Assembly (NCBI GenBank): GCA_027365105.1
Contig: DAHXNZ010000003.1
Coordinates: forward strand, 35,467 to 99,466
DNA from: Thermoplasmata archaeon
Lineage (GTDB): Archaea > Thermoplasmatota > Thermoplasmata > Lutacidiplasmatales > UBA184
Length of the DNA stretch: 64,000 nt
Reading direction: 5' to 3'
In this document: piece after piece, positions 17,873 to 25,750 of the stretch
Numbering within the stretch: the stretch's first letter is position 1
How the letters are laid out: every line of letters begins with the position of its first letter
Made by a program: the position numbers and the translations under genes
Notes under the pieces: model-generated
Told to the model about the DNA's origin: nothing
Database searches by the model: none
What the model saw: only the letters and a program-made list of their open reading frames with translations

Positions 17873-18971
17873 GATCCGTCGGCCCGACGTAGAGCGCCTT
17901 CGGGCGGATCAGGCGGAGATCCTCGTACTCCTCGAGCACATGGGCGGTCCAGCCCGAGATCCGGCTCACCGCGAAGATCGGGGTGAAGAGGTCGTGCGGG
18001 ATCCCGAGCTGCGTATAGATGGAGCCGGAGAAGAGGTCGACGTTGGGGTAGAGGTTCTTCTCCCGGTGGACCACCTCCTGCAGCCGGCCAAGAAGTTCAA
18101 AGTAGTGGAGGTCCTGCTTCGCCTCTCCGATCTTGCGGGACCACTCCCGGAGGATGGTCGCCCGGGGATCCTCGACCTTGTAGACCCGGTGGCCGAAGCC
18201 CATGATCCGTTCGTGCTGGGCGAGCTTCGCTTGAACCACCGGCTCCACCCGATCGACGGAACCGATCTCGTCGAGCAGCTTCAGCACCTGCTCGTTGGCG
18301 CCGCCGTGAAGCGGCCCTTTGAGGGTCCCGATGGCGCTCGTGATCGCGCTGTAGAGGTCGCTCAGCGTCGAGGCGGTGATCCGGGCCGCGAAGGTCGAGG
18401 CGTTGAGCTCGTGGTCGGCGTGGAGGATGAGCGCGACGTCGAGGGCACGGACCTCCAGGTCATTGCCCTCCCGGTTGAGGAGCGCGTAGAGCAGGTAGGC
18501 GGCGTGGGTGAGGTCCGGGCGGGGCGCGAGCGGCGGGAGGTGGGCGCGCCGCCGGTGGAACTGGCCGAGGATCGTCGGGAGCGCGGCCGTCAGGCGGAGC
18601 GCCCCGCTGATCGAGCTTGCCCCGGGGTGTGTCTCCCCGGGTTCGGAGAGCGCCAGGGCGCTCACCGCCGTCCGCAGGACTTCCATCGGGTTCGACTCGG
18701 GCGGCATCCGCTCGATCAGATCGACCAGCGCCTTCGGAAGGACCCGGAGGCTGACCAGTTGGTGCTGAAGCTCGGTCAGCTGGGCGCGGGTCGGTAGTCG
18801 ACCGTACCACATGAGGTAGGCGACCTCCTCGAACGACGACCGTTCGGCGAGCTCCCGGATGTCGTAGCCGCGGTAGATCAGGCGGCCCTGACGGCCATCG
18901 ATGAAGCAGATTCGGGACTCCAGTGCGACGACATCCTCCAGTCCGCGCTGGACCAGTTCAGTTTCCGGCAT
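17841..18971 (-). CDS. gltA: Citrate synthase
   Basis: Condenses acetyl-CoA and oxaloacetate at the entry of the citric acid cycle. 376 residues, the compact archaeal/Gram-positive type. Catalytic residues are visible: His in GPLHGGANE (about 218-226), His in GFGHRVYK (about 255-262) and Asp in NVDLFSG (about 310-316); HADHELNAST and IDGRQGRLIYRGYDI support the family. The related 2-methylcitrate synthases cannot be excluded by sequence alone. A GGTTAAGAA box about 30-39 nt upstream of the start (19001-19010) suggests its own promoter despite the MFS gene only 37 nt upstream on the same strand. Confidence 0.95.
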   Translation of the reverse strand: MPETELVQRGLEDVVALESRICFIDGRQGRLIYRGYDIRELAERSSFEEVAYLMWYGRLPTRAQLTELQHQLVSLRVLPKALVDLIERMPPESNPMEVLRTAVSALALSEPGETHPGASSISGALRLTAALPTILGQFHRRRAHLPPLAPRPDLTHAAYLLYALLNREGNDLEVRALDVALILHADHELNASTFAARITASTLSDLYSAITSAIGTLKGPLHGGANEQVLKLLDEIGSVDRVEPVVQAKLAQHERIMGFGHRVYKVEDPRATILREWSRKIGEAKQDLHYFELLGRLQEVVHREKNLYPNVDLFSGSIYTQLGIPHDLFTPIFAVSRISGWTAHVLEEYEDLRLIRPKALYVGPTDLKYTEIGSRT

Positions 18972-19008
18972 GCAATCACCCTACCCTCCGGGGATGGCGC
19001 CGCGGTTC

Positions 19009-20412
19009 TTAACCTATCTTCGCCGCCCCGCGGGCTTCCGGAGGCGGCGTCGGGACAGGGGGCCGGGGTGGATTGGGATCGTCCCGACGCTTCTGGAAGG
19101 CGGCCGTCGCCGCCGCCCAGACCGGAAGCGAGAGGAGGAGCATGCCGGTGGCGACGAGGAAGACGAGTCGGTAACTGCCCCAGACCGAGAGCGTTCCGGC
19201 CACCACGGCGCCGAGGACCGCGGCGAGGCCCCCGAGCGCGCTGTTGAGGCCGAGCAGCTGGCCCGCCGACCGCCCCTGGACGCCCCGGAAGAGGATCAGG
19301 GAGCTCGCCGTCGTGTAGAGGGCGACCGCGACCCCGAGGATCCCGAACAGGAGGAAATTGATGCCGACCGCCTCCCAGGAGATGATCGCCACGAGGGTCA
19401 ACATGCCGACGGCGAGGTAGCCGAGGCTCCGGAGGTAGGTCGCCCGCCGGACGAGCCGGTCCGGCCCCATCCGTTCGCTCAACCGGCCGCTGGCGGGGAA
19501 GACCGCCCCTTGACCGAGGCTGTTCGAGACATTGACGAGGAAGATCGAGGAGGATCCGAGGCCGATCGAGTAGAGGTAGGGAGTGTAGGAGATGTTGAAG
19601 AGGTTGGAGGCAAAGTTGAACAGGAATCCGGCCCCGAAGATCAAGGGAAGTTCGTGGCGGATCTCCCGCCGGGCCCAGGCGAAAAAGCGGGGGATCGCCC
19701 GCGGCCCCAGACGGGGGCGGACGGGGAAGAACGGCACCGGGACCCGGAACCCGATCAAGGCCCGGCTGCGGGACAGCAGGCTCTCGGGGTGCCTCGCGAC
19801 CTGCAGGACCGTGAACCTCCGCTGGGGCTCGGTGATCAGGAGGCCGACAGCGATCGCGCTCAGGGCCGCGAGGCCGGCGAGGACCGTGAGGAGGGCAAGG
19901 AGCGTGTCGCTCGAGAGGGTCCAGAAGTATCCGAGGAGCAATCCCAGCACCGACCCGACGATGCTCATCTCCTGAAAGGAGGCGTACGCGCGGGGCCGTT
20001 CGGATTCGCTGAACTTCTCGAGGATGAGCAGATTGGAGGCACTGGTACCGGCGGGAGCCAGAAGGCCAATCAGGGCGTAGACGGTGATCAATAACGGGAG
20101 ATACGGCAGATGGGCCAAGAGAAGGTAGAGCACGGCGAACCCCCCGTAGTTGAGGAGCAGGAAGACCCGGCGTTGCCGGTATCGGTCGGCGAGGCGACCC
20201 CAGACAAACGAAGCGGCGATGAGGGCGATGTTGAACCCCAGGGCGGCGAGGGCCACATCGGCCCAGCTCCCGTGAAGGGGCCCCAGGATGAGGAGCGGGA
20301 GCACGACGCCGAACCCGGCAGTCGCGGCATTGATCGGGACGAAGGCGAGGAGCCAAGGGCGCGCGACAAGCCGGCGGGGCCACGTGCTCACGGTAGTGAA
20401 CGGACCCCCCAT
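19009..20412 (-). CDS. MFS transporter
   Basis: 467-residue major facilitator superfamily protein with about 12 hydrophobic helices split by a central cytoplasmic loop (about residues 200-240, rich in Arg/Pro). The loop-2 motif is GRLADRYRQRR (about 72-82), equivalent to GxLaDrxGrr. A proline-rich tail (PPRPPVPTPPPEA) ends the protein. The substrate cannot be inferred. A GGCTTTAAGCC palindromic AT box lies at about 20447-20457, 35-45 nt before the start. It may be cotranscribed with citrate synthase downstream. Confidence 0.85.
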   Translation of the reverse strand: MGGPFTTVSTWPRRLVARPWLLAFVPINAATAGFGVVLPLLILGPLHGSWADVALAALGFNIALIAASFVWGRLADRYRQRRVFLLLNYGGFAVLYLLLAHLPYLPLLITVYALIGLLAPAGTSASNLLILEKFSESERPRAYASFQEMSIVGSVLGLLLGYFWTLSSDTLLALLTVLAGLAALSAIAVGLLITEPQRRFTVLQVARHPESLLSRSRALIGFRVPVPFFPVRPRLGPRAIPRFFAWARREIRHELPLIFGAGFLFNFASNLFNISYTPYLYSIGLGSSSIFLVNVSNSLGQGAVFPASGRLSERMGPDRLVRRATYLRSLGYLAVGMLTLVAIISWEAVGINFLLFGILGVAVALYTTASSLILFRGVQGRSAGQLLGLNSALGGLAAVLGAVVAGTLSVWGSYRLVFLVATGMLLLSLPVWAAATAAFQKRRDDPNPPRPPVPTPPPEARGAAKIG

Positions 20413-20482
20413 GTTCGATCGGATCGAATCGGGCGAAGCCCCGGGGGCTTAAAGCCGGCACGCTCGAGTTGACGGATCGCCC

Positions 20483-20812
20483 TCAGGGGACCGGAGGCGG
20501 GTCGCGGGGCCGTGGAACCTTCGGAATCGCGGTCGCACCCTTGAGAAGCTCGATCGAGAGTACGACCAGGTCGTAGGCGAAGTTGACCCGGGCGATCCGG
20601 TCCGGCCGGGAGGCTCCCGCGGGGACCGTCCCGATCCACCGGAGCGCCCCCTGGACCAGCGACTGGAGGGTGGCGAGTCTCATCGGGTCGGTCACCGCGA
20701 CCTGGGGTTCGGCGATCCTTGGCAGCAGCTCCGTCAGCTCCTGGCACAGCTCATCGCCCAGACGGTCAATCGTCGGATCGGGCAGCTCGGTGGCCTCCCA
20801 GAGGAGCGGCAT
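20483..20812 (-). CDS. Small protein of unknown function
   Basis: 109-residue protein I do not recognise. It begins MPLLWEATELPDPTIDRLGD and is predicted helical (DELCQELTELLPRI, RIARVNFAYDLVVLSIELLKG), with a proline-rich end. The start at 20812 is preceded by an AT-rich AGTACTT about 26-33 nt upstream, as in leaderless genes here. The open frame continues upstream to 21235 but that part is low-complexity Gly/Arg/Pro, unlike the rest, and I regard it as non-coding. It lies 70 nt upstream of the MFS gene on the same strand. Confidence 0.55.
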   Translation of the reverse strand: MPLLWEATELPDPTIDRLGDELCQELTELLPRIAEPQVAVTDPMRLATLQSLVQGALRWIGTVPAGASRPDRIARVNFAYDLVVLSIELLKGATAIPKVPRPRDPPPVP

Positions 20813-21552
20813 CGTCCCTCCCGATGCCCGGGCTCCCGAAGTACTCTTCGCCTCCGGCACCGTCGTGAGGACCGGGGCGCGACGCCCCCGAGGGCCAGGT
20901 GCGGCCGGCCGCGGCCCGACGCCCGCGCCCCCAGCGGTGGCCGGCCGAGGCACGCGGCTCGGTGGAAGGGGTCCGAGTCGCACGGCGCCCTCCCGCGGCG
21001 CGCAGGCTGAGGAGATTCCGAAGCGCTCCTCGCCGTGCTCCCGAAGGTTCGACGCCGGTCCGGGCCCTCGGATACTCCGTGCTCCCCTCCCGAGGCCCGG
21101 GAGTCCGACCGGCCGCGGTCCCTGCGATCGGCCGCTCTGCCGCCGAGACAACCCCCTCCGCCCCGGGCCATCGCTTCCCGTACAGCTTTGGCGGGTCCAC
21201 GCAGGATGGCCCAGCGCCCGGCAACCCAGCATCACCCCTCTCGTTCCCTAACCCCCGGATTTTGGATCTGGACGACCCGTGCTCGGCCCCCGAGGCGGAG
21301 GAGCCTGAGATGGAGTCCGAGGTTGGGTTCGCCCCGGACCACGAGGGCCGCTCGGGAGCTCGGCCGACCACGGCTGTCGCGGTCGGGTCTTCCACCGCCG
21401 GGTGAGAACCCGCTCACCTCCCGCAGGTCCGGTCGTTGCCTCGGACGACGAAGTGGAACCGCTCACCCAGGGGTTTGTTCCGCACCGGCGAGTCGCGGAC
21501 AACTCTTATAAAGGGGGGCCGGTGTCTCCCTTCGTCCACACGGGGTATCTTC
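20813..21552. other. Long intergenic region between divergent genes
   Basis: About 740 bases with no supported gene. The right end holds the promoter of the Lrp-type gene (CTTATAAAG at 21504-21512). The left end holds the probable promoter of the small unknown gene. A minus-strand ATCCAAAATCC at 21258-21268 lies 23-33 nt before an ATG at 21235 that opens a low-complexity extension of the 20483 frame; I do not trust it. No tRNA or known RNA core was found. Confidence 0.5.
21504..21512 (+). promoter_or_regulatory. TATA box for Lrp-type gene
   Basis: CTTATAAAG, a near-ideal archaeal TATA box, 41-49 nt before the GTG at 21553; predicts a leader of about 15-20 nt. Confidence 0.65.
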
Positions 21553-21786
21553 GTGGCGATCGGATTTGTACTCATCAGCACCGCCCCCGCCAAGGAACAT
21601 GAAGTCTACACGGAGTTGCTCCGGGTCAAGGGGATCGTCGAGCTGCACCCCCTCTTCGGGGAGTACGACCTGATCGCCAAGGTGGAGGCGGACGACTTCA
21701 ACGCCCTGGGCCAGCTTGTCGTCGACCGGATCCGGTCGATTGCCGGCGTCATCGATACGAAGACCCTGACGGGCATCAAATTTTAG
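21553..21786 (+). CDS. Stand-alone Lrp/AsnC ligand-binding (RAM) domain protein
   Basis: 77-residue protein with only the C-terminal effector-binding domain of Lrp/AsnC regulators: IGFVLISTAPAKEHEVYTEL, then VKGIVELHPLFGEYDLIAKVEADD and a C-terminal DTKTLTGIKF strand. There is no helix-turn-helix, so it cannot bind DNA alone; such proteins form decamers or pair with full-length Lrp proteins and sense amino acids. The GTG start gives the family N-terminus and sits behind the TATA box with a short leader. It ends 14 nt before a small membrane protein gene on the same strand, implying cotranscription. Confidence 0.85.
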   Translation: MAIGFVLISTAPAKEHEVYTELLRVKGIVELHPLFGEYDLIAKVEADDFNALGQLVVDRIRSIAGVIDTKTLTGIKF

Positions 21787-21800
21787 GAAGGGTGGAACGA

Positions 21801-22121
21801 ATGTTCGATCTATTGGGGACGTTTGCTGGGAACAACGTGGGTGCTTGGGAGTTCATCACGGTCCTGCTCCTGATCTTGGGATTATTCCTCATCTTGGCCG
21901 GCGCCTTTACCGCCTATTTCGGAAGCGGGAAGAGCCGCGCGATCGGTGCTGTGCTCCTGGTCGTGGGCCTCATCATCGGTCTCCTCGGCGGCTACTACTA
22001 CCACCTGCAGTACCATCTGCTGAGCCAGCTTCTCTGGGAGAGCTTCCTCATCCTGCTCGCGGCCGTCATCGGGGCCCTGATTGCCGTGGGGATCTTCCTC
22101 GTGGCCATCATGAAGTCGTAG
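21801..22121 (+). CDS. Small membrane protein, three helices
   Basis: 106-residue protein of unknown function with three clear hydrophobic segments: about residues 16-39 (EFITVLLLILGLFLILAG), 48-68 (AIGAVLLVVGLIIGLLGG) and 81-104 (ESFLILLAAVIGALIAVGIF). No catalytic motif is visible. The ATG at 21801 has GGTGG 6-10 nt upstream, overlapping a GTG at 21792 that could serve as an alternative start. It directly follows the RAM-domain gene, so an amino-acid-responsive membrane function is possible but unproven. Codon and base use are less GC-rich than the neighbours. Confidence 0.65.
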   Translation: MFDLLGTFAGNNVGAWEFITVLLLILGLFLILAGAFTAYFGSGKSRAIGAVLLVVGLIIGLLGGYYYHLQYHLLSQLLWESFLILLAAVIGALIAVGIFLVAIMKS

Positions 22122-22292
22122 ACGGAAACCCGCCGCTCGGGGCCGGATCGCCCGAGCACGGGCTCTTTGGAGCGGGGCCGGAATTCCCCGCCACTGGAGA
22201 GGCTTTCGGGGCGCCGCCCGGTGCGGATGCGCTTGGGGAACCTCGAGGGTCGTACGCCCCGGCGGCATGAACGGCCGGGCTCGGCCACTCTG

Positions 22293-22302
22293 CACTCGAG
22301 TG
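22293..22302. promoter_or_regulatory. Palindrome upstream of the dnaJ TATA box
   Basis: Perfect 10-bp palindrome CACTCGAGTG whose right edge is 5 bp before the TATA-like box GTAAATAT (22308-22315) of dnaJ. The position, at or just upstream of the BRE, suits a regulator that controls chaperone expression. Confidence 0.4.
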
Positions 22303-22307
22303 AGAGC

Positions 22308-22315
22308 GTAAATAT
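22308..22315 (+). promoter_or_regulatory. TATA box for dnaJ
   Basis: GTAAATAT, 51-58 nt before the dnaJ ATG at 22366; predicts transcription start near 22338 and a leader of about 28 nt. Confidence 0.55.
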
Positions 22316-22365
22316 CGACGGCCCTACGGGCGGGGCGAGCCGATTTGGACGGCCCGCGGGCACGT

Positions 22366-23508
22366 ATGGCGAAACGGGACTATTACGAAGTCCTCGGGGT
22401 CTCGAGGACAGCGTCGCCCGACGAGATCAAGAGCGCCTACCGCAAGCTTGCCCGGATGTACCACCCGGACCTGAATGCGGCCAACCCCAAGGCCGCCGAG
22501 GAGCGATTCAAGGAGCTCTCGGAGGCGTATGAGGTCCTGGCGGACCCCGAAAAGCGACGCCGCTACGACGTCCAGGGATTCGAAGCGGTCAACTCCGAGT
22601 TCGGACCGGGCGGATTCTCCTGGAACAACTTCAGCCATGCCGACGACCTCGAGGACCTTCTGGGATCAAACCCATTCTTCCAGCAGTTTTTCGGCGGTGG
22701 AGGGAGCCTCTTCGGGCGCCGGCCGCCGGGCGCGCGGGCGCGCGGGGGCGACATCGAGGTCTCGGTCCGGCTCCCCCTTACCGCGGCGGTGACCGGGGCG
22801 AAACCGACGCTCGAGATTCCCCGGATCGACCCCTGCCCTGACTGCCATGGCAACGGGGCCCGCAACGGCACCGCGCTCGAGACCTGTCGGGAGTGCGGGG
22901 GGCAGGGTCAGGTCCGTCGCGTCCAGGCCAGCGGATTTGGCCAGATGATCACGATTGCCGAGTGCCCCCGCTGCCACGGCACGGGTCGGCGGGTGGTCGA
23001 CCCCTGCCCGACCTGCAAGGGTACCGGCCGGGTCCGAAGCCTCCGGCACATCGAGGTCCAGATCCCCCCGGGCATCGAGTCCGGGGCGGTCCTCCGGCTC
23101 GCCGGTCAAGGCGCCGAAGGCAGCCGGGGCGGGCTCGCCGGCGACCTCTATGTGCAGGTCGTTCTGGATGCGGTGCCGGGCATCACCCGGGACGGCACCA
23201 CGGCCCTCTCCGAAGTCACGGTGCCGCTGGCGACCGCGCTGCTGGGAGGCGATGTCAAGGTCCGCACCCTCACCGGGGAGGCGGTCGTCAAGGTCCCCGC
23301 GGGCAGCCAGCCCGAGAGCCGCCTGCGGCTGCGCGGCGAGGGGTTCCCTCACCTCCGCTCGAGCCGGCGGGGCGACCTGGTGATCCTCGTCCATGTCGAG
23401 ATCCCTCAGCTCAACGGACGGCAGAAGGATCTGATTGCCGAGGCGCTGGGCTCGCCCGCCCGCCGGATGGCCGGCCGTCGGGGCACGCTCTTCGGGGCCC
23501 GACCGTGA
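22366..23508 (+). CDS. dnaJ: Chaperone DnaJ (Hsp40)
   Basis: Co-chaperone that stimulates DnaK ATPase and delivers unfolded clients. 380 residues with all class I domains: J domain with YHPDLN (HPD, about residues 31-36), a Gly/Phe-rich stretch (FGPGGFSWNNF ... FGGGGSLFGRR), four CxxCxGxG zinc repeats (CPDCHGNG, CRECGGQG, CPRCHGTG, CPTCKGTG, about 150-220) and the C-terminal client domain. Start MAKRDYYEVLGV is canonical. dnaK is not adjacent; grpE lies about 34 kb away in the window. Its stop overlaps the following methyltransferase as GTGA. Confidence 0.97.
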   Translation: MAKRDYYEVLGVSRTASPDEIKSAYRKLARMYHPDLNAANPKAAEERFKELSEAYEVLADPEKRRRYDVQGFEAVNSEFGPGGFSWNNFSHADDLEDLLGSNPFFQQFFGGGGSLFGRRPPGARARGGDIEVSVRLPLTAAVTGAKPTLEIPRIDPCPDCHGNGARNGTALETCRECGGQGQVRRVQASGFGQMITIAECPRCHGTGRRVVDPCPTCKGTGRVRSLRHIEVQIPPGIESGAVLRLAGQGAEGSRGGLAGDLYVQVVLDAVPGITRDGTTALSEVTVPLATALLGGDVKVRTLTGEAVVKVPAGSQPESRLRLRGEGFPHLRSSRRGDLVILVHVEIPQLNGRQKDLIAEALGSPARRMAGRRGTLFGARP

Positions 23509-24161
23509 CCGAGGAGCCCGACGACGCTCTCTCGTCGGCCGATCACTACTATTCCGCGCACCCTCGGTCCGCGTCCGACCGCGGACGGCTCCGGTTCCTT
23601 TACCGGGGCGAGATCCTGAGCTTCACCGTCGACCGGGGGGTCTTCGCGGCCCGGGAACTCGATCCCGGCACCGATCTGCTGATCCAGAGCCTCGAGGTGG
23701 GCCGGTCGGACCGGGTCCTCGACCTGGGATGCGGCTGGGGCGCTGTCGGAGTCGCTGCGGCCAAGGCGGCGCCGGACGGGCGGGTCGTGATGGTCGACGT
23801 GAACCGCCGGGCCGCCCGGCTCGCCCGGGAGAACCTCGCCCAGAACCGGCTCACCAACGCCGAGGTCCGGGTCGGATCGATGTTCGAGGCGGTCCCCGGG
23901 GAGCGGTTCGACGTGATCGCCACCAACCCTCCGTACCGGATCGGCCGCCCCCAGATCCTAGCGCTGCTGCGCCAAGCCCCGAACGCCCTGACCGAGACCG
24001 GGCGCCTCTGGATCGTCGGGAAGAGGAGCCAAGGCATCCTCCACTACCAGCGCACCCTTGCGGAGGAGTTTCCGGGGACGGTCGAGGTCGTCGCCCGGGG
24101 CTCCGGCTACCGGGTCCTCAGAGCGAGCCGGACGCCCCGGCCCGACGCCCGGGCCCGGTAG
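23505..24161 (+). CDS. RsmC-like class I methyltransferase (rRNA guanine-N2 type)
   Basis: 218-residue SAM-dependent methyltransferase of the RsmC/MTS group. The N-terminus has the family signature HYYSAHPRSASDRGR ... YRGEILSFTVDRGVFA; motif I is VLDLGCGWGAVG (about residues 67-78) and the catalytic NPPYRIG motif is at about 142-148, which indicates methylation of an exocyclic amino group in RNA or DNA. Likely substrate is 16S rRNA or tRNA guanine. The GTG start overlaps the dnaJ stop (GTGA). Its 3' end overlaps the convergent glycosyltransferase by 55 nt. Confidence 0.85.
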   Translation: MTEEPDDALSSADHYYSAHPRSASDRGRLRFLYRGEILSFTVDRGVFAARELDPGTDLLIQSLEVGRSDRVLDLGCGWGAVGVAAAKAAPDGRVVMVDVNRRAARLARENLAQNRLTNAEVRVGSMFEAVPGERFDVIATNPPYRIGRPQILALLRQAPNALTETGRLWIVGKRSQGILHYQRTLAEEFPGTVEVVARGSGYRVLRASRTPRPDARAR

Positions 24162-24844
24162 AGCCTCCCGAGATGGCTCAGATACCTCCCGACCTCTCCA
24201 CGGTCGAGCTTGCTCTCTCCCGCAATGCGGGGCAGAAAGCGGTACGGGACCTCCGCGATCGGATCGGGCCGGCAGCGCACGAGGATCTCCAGTCCGATCT
24301 TGTAGCCGATCGGATCGAGCGGCGCCCGGTCGAGCACCTCCCGGCGGACGACAAAGAACCCGGACATCGGGTCCCGGACCCGGGTCAGCGGGCGGGCGAG
24401 CCACCGCCCCGCGGTCGAGACGAACCGCCGGCCCAGGGCGAGGCCCGGCGAGTCGCCGCTCCAGACCTCCCGCGTCGCGATCGCCATCTCCGCCGGTCCG
24501 TCCCGGACCGCCTTGAGCATCGCCGGAAGCACGGCCGGAGGGTGGCTTCCGTCGGCGTCCATCACTGCCAGGTACTCCCCGGCCGACCGCCGGAACCCCT
24601 CGAGGACCGCCGTCGCCAGGCCCCGGGTCCCGGTCCGTTCCACCACATGGACCGGCAGGTCGCCGTCGAGTGAGCGGGCGACCGCCGCCGTCCCGTCCGG
24701 GCTCCCGTCGTCGACCACCCAGAGGTCGGCGGGGATCCCCGAAAGGGCTCCGACCAGGAGCGGGTAGAGGTAGGCGACTCCGGCCCGCTCGTTGTAGGTG
24801 GGCAAAACGACCGATACCCGACCCGGAGGCGGCATCGCGGTCAC
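24107..24844 (-). CDS. GT2 glycosyltransferase, dolichyl-phosphate mannose synthase-like
   Basis: 245-residue GT-A glycosyltransferase that probably moves a sugar from a nucleotide donor to dolichyl phosphate for protein N-glycosylation. Motifs: VSVVLPTYNERAGV (about 10-23), VVDDGSPDGT (about 43-52), the metal-binding MDADGSHPP (about 94-102) and the acceptor-side DPMSGFFVVRREV. No membrane helices follow, as in the soluble DPM1 type. A GTG at 24844 opens the frame; an ATG three codons later (24835) lies 21-29 nt after a GCATAAGGG box and may be the real start. The window also has a sequon-rich surface protein and a dolichol-kinase-like gene. Confidence 0.88.
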   Translation of the reverse strand: MTAMPPPGRVSVVLPTYNERAGVAYLYPLLVGALSGIPADLWVVDDGSPDGTAAVARSLDGDLPVHVVERTGTRGLATAVLEGFRRSAGEYLAVMDADGSHPPAVLPAMLKAVRDGPAEMAIATREVWSGDSPGLALGRRFVSTAGRWLARPLTRVRDPMSGFFVVRREVLDRAPLDPIGYKIGLEILVRCRPDPIAEVPYRFLPRIAGESKLDRGEVGRYLSHLGRLYRARASGRGVRLALRTR

Positions 24845-24928
24845 CTACCCCCCGGCCCTTATGCGGATGCCGACGAACAGGAACTCGGGCCGGAGCCCCG
24901 GTTCTCGGCGGCGTCCCCCCCGAAGCGC

Positions 24929-24936
24929 TTAAAAGG
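24929..24936 (+). promoter_or_regulatory. TATA box for S13-S4-S11-rpoD operon
   Basis: TTAAAAGG, 82-89 nt before the S13 ATG at 25018. It predicts a leader of about 60 nt, longer than most genes in this window. Confidence 0.45.
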
Positions 24937-25017
24937 GAAGGCCATCTCGGGCGCCGCGCCCGTTTCCTCGCCCCCCGCGCCCGCCGGGAGGGTGCTGGCA
25001 TCGGCGCCCTGTACCCC

Positions 25018-25740
25018 ATGAGTCCCGCACCTCAAGAAACCAAGCCCGCCAAGAGCCCCACTCCGCCGCCGGCCGAAGAGGCCAAGCCGTCGAAGAAGGA
25101 AAAGCCCTCGAAGGGCGCGAGCAAGGAAGCGAAGGGCAAGGAGGGCAAGGACGGCAAGGAGGCGAAGGGCGGGAAAGGCAAGGGGGGTCCGGCCAAGGCC
25201 GCCCCGGTCTCCGATAACCCCAACTTCCGCTACATTGTCCGGGTCTCCAATACCGACCTGGACGGCCGCCGCCCGACCGCCTTGGCGATCGCCGGGGTCC
25301 GCGGAGTCGGCCACCGGATCGCCGGAGTGGTCTGCCGCCTCGCGCAGGTCAACCCCAAGGAGATGATCGGCAACCTGACCGAGCCGACCGTCGAGCGCAT
25401 CGAAACCTCCCTGGGCCAGCTCGCGACCCAACTCCCGCCGTGGATGATCAACCACCCCAAGGAGACGGTGACCGGCCAGCCGCTCCACTTCTTCGGCCCA
25501 GACCTCGAGACCAGCCGGCGGGACGACATCAACTGGATGCGCATGATCCGGTCGTACCGCGGCGTCCGCCACGAACGCGGTCAGAAGGTCCGGGGCCAGC
25601 GCACTCGGTCCAACGGACGGACCGGTATGGCCGCGGGCGTCATCAAGAAGACCGCCCGGGAAGCCCAAGCCGAGTCGAAGGCCAAGGCCGAACCCGCGGC
25701 GGCGCCCGCCGCCGCCGCCGCGCCCGCCAAGAAGGAGTGA
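25018..25740 (+). CDS. rps13: Small ribosomal subunit protein uS13 with charged extensions
   Basis: Head protein of the 30S subunit that contacts P-site tRNA and the 50S. The 240-residue product is far longer than ordinary archaeal uS13 (about 150). The core starts near residue 68 (NPNFRYIVRVSNTDLDGRR) and includes GVRGVGHRIA and the C-terminal VRHERGQKVRGQRTRSNGRTG. It is flanked by a Lys/Glu/Gly-rich N-terminal extension of about 65 residues and an Ala/Lys-rich C-terminal tail of about 30. The ATG at 25018 is the only good start in frame after the promoter, so the extension seems real. First gene of the S13-S4-S11-rpoD operon. Confidence 0.95.
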   Translation: MSPAPQETKPAKSPTPPPAEEAKPSKKEKPSKGASKEAKGKEGKDGKEAKGGKGKGGPAKAAPVSDNPNFRYIVRVSNTDLDGRRPTALAIAGVRGVGHRIAGVVCRLAQVNPKEMIGNLTEPTVERIETSLGQLATQLPPWMINHPKETVTGQPLHFFGPDLETSRRDDINWMRMIRSYRGVRHERGQKVRGQRTRSNGRTGMAAGVIKKTAREAQAESKAKAEPAAAPAAAAAPAKKE

Positions 25741-25750
25741 TCCAAGTCCT

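Noticed and set aside
21005..21040. GAGGAGATTCC resembling the first conserved region of RNase P RNA
   Set aside because: It does not match GAGGAAAGTC and no second conserved core (ACAGAA...GGCTTA-like) follows at a suitable distance.
20813..21235. N-terminal extension of the small protein at 20483-20812, with an AT-rich box near 21263
   Set aside because: The added 141 residues are Gly/Arg/Pro/Ser low complexity unlike the helical C-terminal part, and a closer promoter fits the short form.
22172..22191. GCGGGG/CCCCGC hairpin after the small membrane protein
   Set aside because: Only six base pairs and no T-run; common by chance at this GC content.
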